From contig JAACSN010000006.1 of the NCBI GenBank assembly GCA_009993885.1, forward strand, positions 56,475-120,474: 64,000 nucleotides of DNA, written 5' to 3'. The notes beneath the pieces are model-generated. The model did no database searches. It saw nothing but the letters and a program-made list of their open reading frames with translations, and was not told the DNA's origin. The position numbers and the translations under genes were made by a program. Below are positions 53,789 through 63,493 of the stretch, piece after piece. The first letter of the stretch is position 1. Every line of letters begins with the position of its first letter. Source of the stretch: Alphaproteobacteria bacterium. Its GTDB lineage: Bacteria > Pseudomonadota > Alphaproteobacteria > Caedimonadales > UBA9215.

Positions 53789-54157
53789 ATGGCTCAAACT
53801 ATTTATGAAAAACTCGGCGGAGCTCCGGCAATGGATGCAGCCGTTGATATTTTCTACCGTAAAGTTCTATCAGATGATCGGATTGCACATTTTTTTGACG
53901 GTGTTGATATGGACAAACAACGGGCAAAACAAAAAGCTTTTCTAACGATGGCTTTCGGGGGTCCTCATAATTATACGGGGGAAGATATGAGAACGGCTCA
54001 TAAACCCCTTGTGGATAAGGGGCTTAACGGTTCGCATTTCGATGCCGTCGTTGAAAATTTAGGAACTACGTTATCAGAGTTAGGCATTTCAAACGAGCTG
54101 ATCGGAGAGGTTGCAGCCGTTGCGGAGACGACACGCAAGGATGTATTAAACCTTTGA
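53789..54157 (+). CDS. Group I truncated haemoglobin
   Basis: 122 residues. The two-over-two globin landmarks are there: YEKLGGAPAMDAAVDIFYRKVL (B10 Tyr23), FFDGVDMDKQRAKQKAFL, GGPHNYTGEDM and proximal His83 in NGSHFDAVV. B10 Tyr is the residue used by TrHbN for O2 stabilisation and NO dioxygenation. AGGAG precedes the ATG. Overlap or 14-bp spacing to a reductase gene suggests an electron donor pair. Confidence 0.92.
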   Translation: MAQTIYEKLGGAPAMDAAVDIFYRKVLSDDRIAHFFDGVDMDKQRAKQKAFLTMAFGGPHNYTGEDMRTAHKPLVDKGLNGSHFDAVVENLGTTLSELGISNELIGEVAAVAETTRKDVLNL

Positions 54158-55209
54158 AGAATTTTTCTATTATGGTTACCCTAACTTACAAGAATCGAAC
54201 CACTCTGCTTCAAGACGGGCAGAGTGTTTTAGATACTCTCCTTGAAAGAGGGGAGCCTATTCCCCATGCTTGCAAGCAAGGGATTTGTCAGTCCTGCGTT
54301 TTAAAGGCGACTGAAGGAGAGGTACCGACCGCTGCACAGGTCGGTTTAAAAACAACACAGAAAGCGCAGAATTATTTTTTAAGTTGCTTATGTAAGCCGA
54401 CTCAAGATCTTACCTTGCTTGATTGCGATGATTTGGGGATGAAGGCAACGGCTTATGTTGTTGCTACCAAGCAATTAACCCCTTCTATTTATGCCGTATG
54501 GTTAGAGATTGAAGGGGATTTTACCTATAAGGCCGGTCAATATATCAATTTGACTCGCCCTTGCGATCAATTGACCCGTAGCTATTCCATCGCCGGTGTT
54601 CAGACAAGTTCTCCTGCTAAAATTGAGCTTCACATTAAAGTCTTTGAAGGGGGAGAGATGTCTAATTGGCTTTCTTCGGGTCTTGTTGGCATCTCTCGCC
54701 AAATTTCTGTAAGAGGCCCTATGGGAAACTGTTTTTATCTCCCTGAGTTCAAAGAAAAAAATATGCTCTTGCTGGGATATGGCACGGGCTTAGCCCCGCT
54801 TTACGGGATATTGCAAGATGCCTTAAATCAAGGACATAAAGGCACTATTCATCTCTACCATTGGGGGGCTTCTTCCGATGATTTGTATTACCGAAATGAA
54901 ATTTCAGCTTTAATAAAAGAACATCCTAATGTCGTCTATAAAACAGGTCTTGAAGTTATGGAAGAAAGGGGGGAGAAAAGGTCAAGTATGTCAAAAGAAC
55001 TTGAACAGTCTCTTTCAGGAGATGCGTGCGCTTTAATAAAAGAAGACCTTTCCGGCTTAAAAGATTGGAAGATCTTTCTTTGCGGGAGTGAAGCAAAAGT
55101 CAATAAAGCGCGTCGTGTTTTTTACCTTGCCGGAGCCGATCTCTCGGATATCTACGCCGATGCCTTTTTTACATGGCAAACGGCCGAAGCCATAGAAAAG
55201 GTTTCTTAA
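54154..55209 (+). CDS. 2Fe-2S ferredoxin-FAD/NAD reductase (class IA/phenol hydroxylase-type)
   Basis: 351 residues from a TTG overlapping the globin stop by 4 bp; ATG 54172 (345 residues) is equally possible. Counting from that ATG, the 2Fe-2S ligands are C34, C39, C42 and C72 (CKQGICQSC...SCLC). The FAD domain shows RSYSIAGVQ and GGEMSNWL, the NAD domain LLLGYGTGLAPLYGIL and a C-terminal FLCGSEAKVNKARRVF, and YADAF. It moves electrons from NAD(P)H via FAD to the 2Fe-2S centre, then to an acceptor. The acceptor is probably the adjacent globin. Confidence 0.88.
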   Translation: MKNFSIMVTLTYKNRTTLLQDGQSVLDTLLERGEPIPHACKQGICQSCVLKATEGEVPTAAQVGLKTTQKAQNYFLSCLCKPTQDLTLLDCDDLGMKATAYVVATKQLTPSIYAVWLEIEGDFTYKAGQYINLTRPCDQLTRSYSIAGVQTSSPAKIELHIKVFEGGEMSNWLSSGLVGISRQISVRGPMGNCFYLPEFKEKNMLLLGYGTGLAPLYGILQDALNQGHKGTIHLYHWGASSDDLYYRNEISALIKEHPNVVYKTGLEVMEERGEKRSSMSKELEQSLSGDACALIKEDLSGLKDWKIFLCGSEAKVNKARRVFYLAGADLSDIYADAFFTWQTAEAIEKVS

Positions 55210-55254
55210 ATCGGAGCCTTTTTTCACCGTCAAAAGGCATGTTTTAGCAATGCT

Positions 55255-55896
55255 CTATATTCGTAGCCTTAAAAGGCGAAGACACCTTTTATAAAACTTA
55301 CCTTGCCGTGACCATTGAACATGGGTTGCTTGTTTTTTCTTGTTTAATTTAAAGCACTTTCTTTCAGTAAAAAGCCCTGTGCCGAGACTATTTGATGTGC
55401 GTTGCCCTGTTGTGTGGAAGAGAGTCATCGCCAGTATGTCATTTTTTTGCGGAAGAACGCTTTCAACCATCATAATGTGTTGCCCGCGATCAGGTTTATT
55501 GAGGGATTTATAGGGTTTTGAATAGCAAATGATATCTCCCGGACGCGCGTCCTCAAAAGAATCAACGGCAGACCAGTAATCGCTTTGAATTCTGTTATTT
55601 GATAAAGCTTCTTGAAACGCTACGTAATGCAAAGGGCAGGGACGGTCGCTTCCGTCTCTGTTCACCCCTATGGGATTTTCCTCGGTTTTCATAAAACGCA
55701 TGATTTCCTCTAAGGGGTTGGGGTTTAGGTTATAAAGAAGGAAGTTGATCAAACCGTAACAATTAAATAAATAAACGTTTTTTATAATTATATTTTTATG
55801 GCTGTAGGCAAATAAAATTTCTTTTTTCTCGATCTGATTTAAGAGATCACGTGTACTTAAAAGCAACGTTGAAGGGCAAGAAGAAGGGACGGACAC
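55255..55896 (-). CDS. NlpC/P60- or CHAP-like cysteine hydrolase, start uncertain
   Basis: 213 residues from GTG 55896. FNCYGLINFLLYNL holds a likely catalytic Cys, and ARPGDIICYS followed by RGQHIMMVE holds a likely His, the order seen in NlpC/P60 and CHAP peptidoglycan amidases. The frame is open upstream to 56040 and encodes a convincing signal peptide (SFYILFILFLDILTPSAAS) with no ATG, GTG or TTG in it. Either a rare start codon (an ATT lies near 56003) or a lost start explains this. Function as wall or host-peptide hydrolase is inference. Confidence 0.6.
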   Translation of the reverse strand: MSVPSSCPSTLLLSTRDLLNQIEKKEILFAYSHKNIIIKNVYLFNCYGLINFLLYNLNPNPLEEIMRFMKTEENPIGVNRDGSDRPCPLHYVAFQEALSNNRIQSDYWSAVDSFEDARPGDIICYSKPYKSLNKPDRGQHIMMVESVLPQKNDILAMTLFHTTGQRTSNSLGTGLFTERKCFKLNKKKQATHVQWSRQGKFYKRCLRLLRLRI

Positions 55897-56108
55897 ATTA
55901 TCCTCTTCATAAAGAAGCTTACTCGCCGCGGAGGGCGTTAAGATGTCGAGAAAGAGGATAAAAAGAATGTAAAAAGAGGCAGGCGTTTTGTTTGAAATAA
56001 ATTTGAAAGTGAAGTTGTAAGCTACCTTATTGAGTTGAGGTTAATGTGTTCAATATACTTAAAAGCAAGGGGAAGGGGGAAGATAGCAAATATCCTCCGC
56101 CCAATTCT

Positions 56109-56663
56109 TTAAACGTGCATGATATCGGCTTCTTTTTTAGCCAGCATCTCGTCTGTTTTTTTAATGAAGTCATCGGTAAGGTCTTGAACTTCTTTATTAT
56201 GACGATGATGCTCATCTTCGGAAATTTCTTTTTCTTTCTCAAGGGTCTTTAGGTCATCCATAGCATCCCGGCGCACGTTTCGAATAGCAATACGTGTATT
56301 TTCAGCGAATTTTGCAGCTACTTTTGTCAGTTCTTTACGACGTTCTTCCGTCAGATCGGGAATGGGAATCCGTACCAGCTGCCCGTCCGTTGTCGGATTG
56401 AGGCCGAGCCCGGCTTCACGAATAGATTTTTCAACGGCTTTCACCATTGCTTTGTCCCAAACTTGGACGGTGAGCAAACGCGCATCAGGGGCATTCACGG
56501 TGCCGACTTGTGACATGGGCATTCTTGAGCCGTAAGCCTCTACCGTAATAGGATCGATAAGGTTTGTTGAAGCGCGTCCTGTTCGAAGTCCCACAAACTC
56601 CTTATGAAGAGCGTCAATGGAGTTCTGCATATTTGTCTTATAAACGGATAGGTTAAAACTCAT
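56109..56663 (-). CDS. frr: Ribosome recycling factor
   Basis: 184 residues. [60 protein letters not shown] and [13 protein letters not shown] are canonical. With EF-G it splits post-termination ribosomes. Downstream of pyrH (38-bp gap). Confidence 0.97.
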   Translation of the reverse strand: MSFNLSVYKTNMQNSIDALHKEFVGLRTGRASTNLIDPITVEAYGSRMPMSQVGTVNAPDARLLTVQVWDKAMVKAVEKSIREAGLGLNPTTDGQLVRIPIPDLTEERRKELTKVAAKFAENTRIAIRNVRRDAMDDLKTLEKEKEISEDEHHRHNKEVQDLTDDFIKKTDEMLAKKEADIMHV

Positions 56664-56701
56664 CGGAATTCCCTTTGGTTAAAAAGCTTATTATATATTT
56701 A

Positions 56702-57463
56702 TTATAGGGCGTCGCAGGTGTCAACCAGGGTGCACTCATTTTCCCCTTTAATACAACGATAAAAATTACCCGGTTCACGGATAGAAAAAACCATTAAGGG
56801 CAAATTGTTATCCCTTGCCAAGGCAATGGCCGCCATATCCATAACATTCAGTTTATCGCGTATCACATGTTCATAGGTTAAATGCTCGTAACGGGTTGCG
56901 TCAGGATTCTTAAAAGGGTCTGCGGTGTAAATCCCGTCAACTTTTGTTCCTTTAAGAAGAATATCACAATTCATTTCAGAGGCGCGCAAAACGGCGGTCG
57001 TGTCCGTTGTAAAGTAGGGGTTTCCCGTACCGGCTGCAAAAATTACCACGCGACCTTTTTTAAGGTGACGCAAGGCGCGCCGTCGAATGTAAGACTCACA
57101 AACCGTTTCCATAGGAATGGCAGATTGAACCCGCGCCGCAACATCAATACGTTCGAGAGCATTTTGAAGGGCAAGGGCGTTAATAACCGTTGCCAACATG
57201 CCCATATAATCCGAACTGGTTCGATCCATTCCTTGGCCTGCTCCCATCACGCCGCGAAAAATATTGCCGCCTCCGATAACAATGCACATCTCAACACCTC
57301 TGTCGTGCACTTGCTTAATTTCATCAGCGACCCGTGAAACGATCGTCGGATCCAAACCAAAACTTTTATCCCCCATAAGAGCCTCGCCGGATAGCTTGAG
57401 GCAAATACGTTTAAAAGGATAAGTCAGTTTGTCGTTATTTTCAAAGTGGGTTTTAAGGGACAT
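56702..57463 (-). CDS. pyrH: Uridylate kinase
   Basis: 253 residues. The amino-acid-kinase fold has [59 protein letters not shown] and [20 protein letters not shown]. It makes UDP from UMP as a hexamer. tsf and rpsB, often upstream, are absent here. Confidence 0.96.
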   Translation of the reverse strand: MSLKTHFENNDKLTYPFKRICLKLSGEALMGDKSFGLDPTIVSRVADEIKQVHDRGVEMCIVIGGGNIFRGVMGAGQGMDRTSSDYMGMLATVINALALQNALERIDVAARVQSAIPMETVCESYIRRRALRHLKKGRVVIFAAGTGNPYFTTDTTAVLRASEMNCDILLKGTKVDGIYTADPFKNPDATRYEHLTYEHVIRDKLNVMDMAAIALARDNNLPLMVFSIREPGNFYRCIKGENECTLVDTCDAL

Positions 57464-57551
57464 ATGGAAAAAGACCTATCTCTGTTGTGTTTATTTTATA
57501 ACGTATTTTAGACAATTTTGATAGGGAAGAAGATAGAAAAGAAAAAAAATA

Positions 57552-57785
57552 TTAAGAAATAATACCAGGTATAGCTTTACCTCTAAAAATCATATTAATA
57601 AGAGGAAGGTAAAAAACAATCAGTTGTAACAATACGCCGAAAAGTTTTAAAATTTTCTTTTCAAGTTTTTCGTCCGTCTTAGAGGTAAGCGGAGAAGGAT
57701 TTTCAATTCCACAGTCATATGTCATAAGAGTATCTTTAAAGACAGTTCGATGTTTAAGATATTTTCTTTGTAATTTTTTTAGCAT
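57552..57785 (-). CDS. Possible small single-span membrane protein
   Basis: 77 residues: a basic start (MLKKLQRKYLKHRTVF), a polar centre and one hydrophobic helix (LFGVLLQLIVFYLPLINMIF). No family recognised and the ribosome site is weak, so it may not be real. Confidence 0.35.
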   Translation of the reverse strand: MLKKLQRKYLKHRTVFKDTLMTYDCGIENPSPLTSKTDEKLEKKILKLFGVLLQLIVFYLPLINMIFRGKAIPGIIS

Positions 57786-58274
57786 TTTTCTTTCTTTGTA
57801 ATCCTGTTTTCTAGCTTGGCATTTCTTTTAAGAATATAAACTTCTTAAGTGCCTTTTTGCCTAATTTTCTTATTTTAAATTACTATTTAATGATTTCAAA
57901 ATACCTAATATAAAGTTAATAAAAGGTAAAAATCACTATTTATTTTTGAGATACTGTTTAGTGGGGTTTTTATATAAAATTTTAGAAATTTATTAAGGTA
58001 ATTTTTTAAAAAACTCGACTTAACAAAAGATTCTTTCTGAAAAAAAGCTATATAAAACAGGGAGTTGTGTTTTTGTTGACTAACTGTCTTATTTCAAAGG
58101 CGCGGGGCATTCGGGAGGTAAATGAAAAAGTGAAAAATTATTAAAGTATGAAAAAATCCTTTACAAAGTATTAACGCGGATTCTATGATCAAGGGTAAGC
58201 CTATGTTTTTAGCGATTGCCTTTTTTAAACGAAAAGGTTAACAGCTGGAAAGTGTAACCATAAGAGGTACTTGT
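57786..58274. other. AT-rich intergenic region
   Basis: About 490 bp with poly-A/T runs. No gene, RNA or repeat seen; promoter of the MFS gene is expected in its right part. Confidence 0.5.
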
Positions 58275-59594
58275 ATGATGAATGCCAAAAAGAGTCTGTC
58301 AAAAATGGAAGGGATCCTCCAAATGGATGCAACCGAGAAATTCAAAAAAGGTTTCCTAATTTGGTCCAGCGTCGCCCTCTTTTATTTCTTTCAGTTCATT
58401 CTTCGTGTTTCCCCAAATGCTTGCACCGATTCTTTGATGACCGCTTATAATTTTGATGCGGCCACTTTGGGCAGCATTATGTCATTTTATTACATCGGTT
58501 ATGTGATTATGCAGGTTCCGGCCGGTGTGATTCTTGATCGTGTGGGGGTGCGTTTACCTGTCATCGTCAGTATTTTAATGTGTTCTGTCGGTGTCCTTTT
58601 ATTTGCCGTTGCCTCGAATGCCTTTATTTTGAGCCTTGCGCGTCTTTTAATGGGGGTGGGATCGGCCTTTGCTTTTTTAAGTAACGTCAAAGTTGCTTCT
58701 TTGTGGTTTGATCCCAAGAAAATGCCGTTGTTTGTAGGGCTGACTCTGGCTGCCGGGACTTTGGGTGCAAAAGTTGCAGGCTCTCCGTTGGTTTACCTTT
58801 TGGATGTCCTCGGTTGGCAATCGGCCCTTGAGCTTCTGGCAGCTTCCGGGGGGCTCCTTGCCTTTTTATCTTGGTTCATTGTAAAGGATGTACGTGTTTC
58901 CGATTTACAAAAACCTAAAGAATCCTTTAAGGAGGAATTTGAGCATATTATTGCGTCTATTAAGGCAATTGTGAAAGAGCCTCTTTCTTGGGTTATAGGT
59001 ATTTACGGCCTTGCAATGTATTTACCGTTGAGCGGTTTTTCCGACCTTTGGGGAGCCTCATACATTGAGGATATGTACGGTGTAAACCGCGCTGTTGCGG
59101 CGGACATGTCTTGGTTGATTTATCTGGGGATCGGTATTAGTGCGCCTTTATGGTCTTTTATCCATGCTTATTTCAAAAGCTACCGAAAATCCTTGTTTCT
59201 TGCCGCTTCTATAGCTGCTACCAATTTTGCCGTCATGCTTTATTTTCCTCTCCCTGATTTGTGGACACTTGGGGGGCTATTATTTTTTTGCGGCCTTGGT
59301 CTTGGCGGACAGTTTTTGGCCTATTCGGCCGTTTCTGAATTGAACTGTAATTCGCGTACGGCCATGTCATCCGGTATTCATAATATGATGTGTATGTTAA
59401 GCGGCGTTATTTCCCAACCCCTTATCGGTTATTTTATGGATAAAGGAGCTCGTGCCACTATGGAAGAGGATGTGATTTATTCTCCCAAGTCCTATACCTA
59501 TGGCCTTTCCGTCATTGTCGTCGGCCTAGTTATTGCTTTGTTGGCTTGTTATTTAATGAAGCCTTTAGAAAAAAAGCTAGAACAACTTCGGTAA
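58275..59594 (+). CDS. MFS transporter
   Basis: 439 residues, 12 predicted helices. The MFS loop 2-3 motif reads GVILDRVGVRLP, and helix 1 has FYFFQFILRVSPNACTDSLM, as in nitrate/oxalate or lysosomal-dipeptide-like branches. RLLMGVGSAFAFLSNVKVAS is the helix 4 motif. Substrate unknown. First of two MFS genes in a row (42-75 bp gap). Confidence 0.85.
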   Translation: MMNAKKSLSKMEGILQMDATEKFKKGFLIWSSVALFYFFQFILRVSPNACTDSLMTAYNFDAATLGSIMSFYYIGYVIMQVPAGVILDRVGVRLPVIVSILMCSVGVLLFAVASNAFILSLARLLMGVGSAFAFLSNVKVASLWFDPKKMPLFVGLTLAAGTLGAKVAGSPLVYLLDVLGWQSALELLAASGGLLAFLSWFIVKDVRVSDLQKPKESFKEEFEHIIASIKAIVKEPLSWVIGIYGLAMYLPLSGFSDLWGASYIEDMYGVNRAVAADMSWLIYLGIGISAPLWSFIHAYFKSYRKSLFLAASIAATNFAVMLYFPLPDLWTLGGLLFFCGLGLGGQFLAYSAVSELNCNSRTAMSSGIHNMMCMLSGVISQPLIGYFMDKGARATMEEDVIYSPKSYTYGLSVIVVGLVIALLACYLMKPLEKKLEQLR

Positions 59595-59669
59595 TAATCT
59601 TCTTGTTTTATTGTCTCGATTGAGTATAATGAAATCTTGTTTGTGAAGTCTTTCCAGAGCATTGAAAGT

Positions 59670-60863
59670 ATGAAAAAAATTGAGGCGTTTACGCTTCCTA
59701 AGAGTATCTGGGCTATCGGCTTGATGACACTTTTAATGAATGTGTCGACAGTGATTATTTTTAGCCTTTCTCCCTTGTATCTGACAAAAGTCCTTGGCGT
59801 ATCGGCTTTAGGCATTGGTGTTTTAGAAGGTATTGTTGAATTTATTTCTTGGACAACACGCATCTTTTCGGGCGTTATCAGCGACGCGATGCGTAAAAGA
59901 AAACCCCTTCTTGTTCTTGCCGTTACCTTAACGTGTATAGCGCGTCCTATTTTTGCCGTCTCTTCAACCATTACGGGTATTTTTATCTCTCGAGGGATTG
60001 ATCGTATTGCCAACGGTCTTCAAGCCCCGCCAAGGGATGCCTTGATCGGTGACTCTGCACCCCGAGGAAAGTTGGGGGCTGCTTACGGGTTGCGGCAAAG
60101 TCTGGGGATGATCGGATCAACTGTCGGAGCCATTGCAACCTTACTTTGGCTTCAAAGCACGGGAAGTGATTTTAAACAGCTTTTTTGGTTCGCCGCTATT
60201 TCTCCTTTTGTTGCCCTTATCTTTATTCTTTTCATGGTTAAAGATAATACGAAGGTTGCTCAAAAAGAAAAAGCAAACCCCTTAAAAGCGAAACATCATT
60301 TAACCCTTTATCACATTAAAACATTACCCATGGATTATTGGCGTTTTCTATTTGTTGCCTTTATTTTTTGTATGGCGACCTATAGCGGTGCTTTTATGAT
60401 TTTACGCGGGGAAGAAATTGCAAAGGTTGCGACTGTGGGGCCTGCAATCATGATTGCCCAAAATACTCTCGCAATGTTGGTAGCCTACCCCTTGGGGCGT
60501 TTATTTGACCGTTTTGATCACCGTTACCTCTTAGCAATTGGTTTTTCCATTGTGCTTTTTGCAAACACAATTTTTGCTTTTGCAACTTCCTTTACATTTA
60601 TCCTCGTAGGAGCTGCTTTCTGGGGAATGCAAATGGGAATTAACCAAAGTCTCTTAACAGCCACCATTTCCTCAACTTCCAGTGAGGCCAATCGCGGGAC
60701 GGCTTTTGGTATTTATTACATTACAGCCGGTTCTGCGATCTTTCTAGCCAATGCCATTGTCGGTAATCTTGCTAAGTTATACGGTCTGCAGAATGCCTTT
60801 TTCTATAGTAGTGCTATGGCAATCCTTGCAATTTTATGTCTACCTATGTTAAAGAAGAGGTAA
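59670..60863 (+). CDS. MFS transporter, second gene of the pair
   Basis: 397 residues from ATG 59670; TTG 59637 or GTG 59643 would add 9-11 residues, and no start has a strong ribosome site. 12 predicted helices, with loop motif FSGVISDAMRKRKP and SRGIDRIANGLQAPPRDALIGDS between helices 4 and 5. Not close to the first MFS gene in sequence. Substrate unknown. Confidence 0.82.
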   Translation: MKKIEAFTLPKSIWAIGLMTLLMNVSTVIIFSLSPLYLTKVLGVSALGIGVLEGIVEFISWTTRIFSGVISDAMRKRKPLLVLAVTLTCIARPIFAVSSTITGIFISRGIDRIANGLQAPPRDALIGDSAPRGKLGAAYGLRQSLGMIGSTVGAIATLLWLQSTGSDFKQLFWFAAISPFVALIFILFMVKDNTKVAQKEKANPLKAKHHLTLYHIKTLPMDYWRFLFVAFIFCMATYSGAFMILRGEEIAKVATVGPAIMIAQNTLAMLVAYPLGRLFDRFDHRYLLAIGFSIVLFANTIFAFATSFTFILVGAAFWGMQMGINQSLLTATISSTSSEANRGTAFGIYYITAGSAIFLANAIVGNLAKLYGLQNAFFYSSAMAILAILCLPMLKKR

Positions 60864-60943
60864 CTTAAAAAGCATTTTTAGAATCTTTTCAAGTAAAAAT
60901 AAATTTAGATTAAAATAAAACAACTCATTTAAGGAAGAATAAT

Positions 60944-61978
60944 ATGACAAAAACTGATGTTGTCATTATAGGCGCAGGACCCGTCGGGCTTTTTACGATT
61001 TTTGAATGTGGGATGATGAAAATGAAATGCCATGTGATTGATGCCCTCGAAGAAGTCGGCGGTCAGTGCACGGCTCTTTATCCTGAAAAACCTATTTATG
61101 ACATTCCCGGTTTTCCAAGCATTAATGCCGGCGATCTTATTAAAAACCTTAAAGAGCAAGCAAGTCCCTTTAATCCCGTTTATCATCTTGGTGATCAAGT
61201 CAAAACAGTTCAAAAGATCGAGGTTCCCCAAGACGGCTATCGCTGGATGGTGGTCACGGAAAAAGGGGTAGAGCTTCAAGCTAAGATTATTATTATTGCG
61301 GCAGGTGTCGGCGCATTTGGTCCAAATAAACCGCCTTTAGAGAGCCTTGAAACTTTTGAAGAGAAATCAGTTCATTATTTTGTACGCAGGCGTGATATGT
61401 ACCAAGATAAAAGCATTGTCATTGCCGGAGGAGGAGACTCTGCCGTTGATTGGGCTATTTCTTTAGCAACCGTTGCAAAGAAGATTTATGTGGTTCATCG
61501 TCGGTCGAAATTTCGAGCGGCTCCCGATAGCATTGATAAGCTTCATGCGCTGCATAATGCAGGGAGCATCGAACTGGTAACGCCGTATCAGTTGTCAGCC
61601 ATCGAAGGGGTTGGCGGTCAGTTAGAAGCTATTAAAGTTGTCGATATGGACGGCCAAGAACGGTCCCTTGAAGCAGACTACCTTCTGCCTTTCTTTGGCT
61701 TGTCCATGAATCTTGGCCCTATTGCCGGTTGGGGGCTTAATTTGGATAAAAGCCACATTTCCGTTGATCCGACAACGGCACAAACCAATGAGGAAGGTAT
61801 TTTCGCGGTAGGAGATGTTGCGACTTACGATAACAAGTTAAAGTTGATCCTATGCGGTTTTTCAGAAGCTGCTCAAGCAGCGCATAAAGCTCGTGAACTT
61901 GTTTACCCTGACGAGGTCTTTCATTTCGAGTACTCTACAACTTCCGGAATTACCGGCGATTCTAAAAAAAGCGCCTAA
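60944..61978 (+). CDS. Ferredoxin-NADP reductase, thioredoxin-reductase-like (FNR2)
   Basis: 344 residues. FAD loop VVIIGAGPVGLFTIFECG, GGQCTALYPEKPIYDIPGFP, NADP loop IVIAGGGDSAVDWAISLA and VGDVATYDNKLKLILCGFSEA. The TrxR CxxC is absent, as in FNR2 (YumC-type). It passes electrons between NADPH and ferredoxin or flavodoxin. AAGGAAG precedes the ATG. Confidence 0.93.
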   Translation: MTKTDVVIIGAGPVGLFTIFECGMMKMKCHVIDALEEVGGQCTALYPEKPIYDIPGFPSINAGDLIKNLKEQASPFNPVYHLGDQVKTVQKIEVPQDGYRWMVVTEKGVELQAKIIIIAAGVGAFGPNKPPLESLETFEEKSVHYFVRRRDMYQDKSIVIAGGGDSAVDWAISLATVAKKIYVVHRRSKFRAAPDSIDKLHALHNAGSIELVTPYQLSAIEGVGGQLEAIKVVDMDGQERSLEADYLLPFFGLSMNLGPIAGWGLNLDKSHISVDPTTAQTNEEGIFAVGDVATYDNKLKLILCGFSEAAQAAHKARELVYPDEVFHFEYSTTSGITGDSKKSA

Positions 61979-62090
61979 GGCTTTGATTTGTCGTCTGCCT
62001 TGTGAAGTGAAATATTGCAAGAGAATAGAGAGAGTCAAAAAAAACTCTTGCAACTTCAAAGGGAGTAGGGTAGTTATAACTCATGTCTGG

Positions 62091-62166
62091 GTCCCCATCG
62101 TCTAGAGGCCTAGGACACCGCCCTCTCACGGCGGCAACAGGGGTTCGAATCCCCTTGGGGATGCCA
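62091..62166 (+). tRNA. tRNA-Glu (anticodon CTC)
   Basis: Acceptor GTCCCCA pairs with TGGGGAT, anticodon stem CCGCC/GGCGG with loop CTCTCAC (anticodon CTC), T-arm GGGGTTCGAATCCCC, G discriminator, encoded CCA. Confidence 0.94.
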
Positions 62167-62237
62167 TTTTTCGGCATTTCTCCGGACATAAAATATTCTT
62201 AACCATACCGCCCCTATATCGGTTCTGAAGCTCCGTT

Positions 62238-63305
62238 TTATTCTTCTTCATCTGCTTGCAAAAGAAGAACGGCGCGTTCTATTTGAGCATTTCCAAAATC
62301 GCTGCTAATATAATCATAGGCAACTTTTTGCATAGCCTCAAAGTCTTTGGGCTCTGTTCCGTCAAGGAGAATAGGAGCGTTGAGGACGGGGTCAAGTCGT
62401 ACAAAATTTTGTCGATGAAGTTTTTGTAAATTTTGCACTTGGAGCTTTGTACTATCTTGGATCATTGTGGTTGTAATGCGTGGAGCCCAATCTAAAAAGC
62501 CCATATGGCCGGATTCTTGGCGGCTTAAAGTTGTATTATAGATTCCTGTTCCAATGGAGATAATCTTAAGGTTATCTCGGACGGCTCCGTACTTATCATC
62601 TCCGTAAAGAGATATAATTTCTGAAATTGCTGTTTGAGCGGGCATATTAGCAATGACACCGCCGTCAATGAGAGAATACCCTTCAAAACCGAAAAAGGGT
62701 TTAAAATAAGTCGGTGCGCTAGAGCTTGCCCGTGGAACGCTCCAAAGGGGAATCCCTTGGTGTTCAAGACGTGCCGAATTAAACACAACGGGGCCGGGGG
62801 CTCTATTTTCACTTCCTTCAATATCATTAGATAAGACAACAAGATCCCTTTTCAAATCCCCGAGGGTTTTATCTGTAAAATGTTCCTTTAGAGCACTCAC
62901 AAACGCGCCGTCATCGTAGAGCTCCTGCCCAAAAGAACAAAAACGCCGCCACCAACTTTTTTTAAAAATCTTAGGCCCGTGTTCCACATAGATATCTTTA
63001 AGGTGTGCTGAAGAAACGCTATTGGCGTAACCTGTTGCAAGAATAGAGCCAGTAGAAGACCCTGCAAACCATTCCACACCGTCGGATAGGGTTTCCCAAC
63101 CAAGACGATGTTCAATTTCTTTTGCTATTTCAAGGGAAATAATACCTCGCATACCGCCGCCGTCAAAGGTGACAAGTCGTAGCTTCGGTTGTACTTCCTC
63201 TGTAAGACGTAAGAGATGTCGTGACGCACTGCTTTCTTGAAAGAAAAATAAAGTAACAATAAAAAGGAAAAAAAGAATATGAGTTTTTTTATAAGCGGTC
63301 AGCAT
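62238..63305 (-). CDS. Secreted patatin-like phospholipase
   Basis: 355 residues from ATG 63305 (AGGGGGA 8 nt upstream). Signal peptide KKTHILFFLFIVTLFFFQES. Patatin motifs: oxyanion loop D-G-G-G-M-R-G (48-54), nucleophile Ser84 in GSSTGS and Asp214 in LIDGGV, so the Ser-Asp dyad is intact. Close in style to eukaryotic iPLA2/plant patatin and to bacterial homologues used by intracellular bacteria on host membranes. Here it has a Sec signal, so it first reaches the periplasm. Confidence 0.9.
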   Translation of the reverse strand: MLTAYKKTHILFFLFIVTLFFFQESSASRHLLRLTEEVQPKLRLVTFDGGGMRGIISLEIAKEIEHRLGWETLSDGVEWFAGSSTGSILATGYANSVSSAHLKDIYVEHGPKIFKKSWWRRFCSFGQELYDDGAFVSALKEHFTDKTLGDLKRDLVVLSNDIEGSENRAPGPVVFNSARLEHQGIPLWSVPRASSSAPTYFKPFFGFEGYSLIDGGVIANMPAQTAISEIISLYGDDKYGAVRDNLKIISIGTGIYNTTLSRQESGHMGFLDWAPRITTTMIQDSTKLQVQNLQKLHRQNFVRLDPVLNAPILLDGTEPKDFEAMQKVAYDYISSDFGNAQIERAVLLLQADEEE

Positions 63306-63493
63306 GGTACATGTCCCCCTGTTACCCAATTGCTCAGATCTATACCTATTTAGTAAAGACCTGCTCTTAAAGATGAACCGGTAATTATTAAATTTTTGTC
63401 TATATTTTACTAATAAAACATTAATTTATTGACATTTAGATTTCTAGATGATATGCGTTTTAAACTATGAGTTTTGAATTTAAAGGAAAAATA

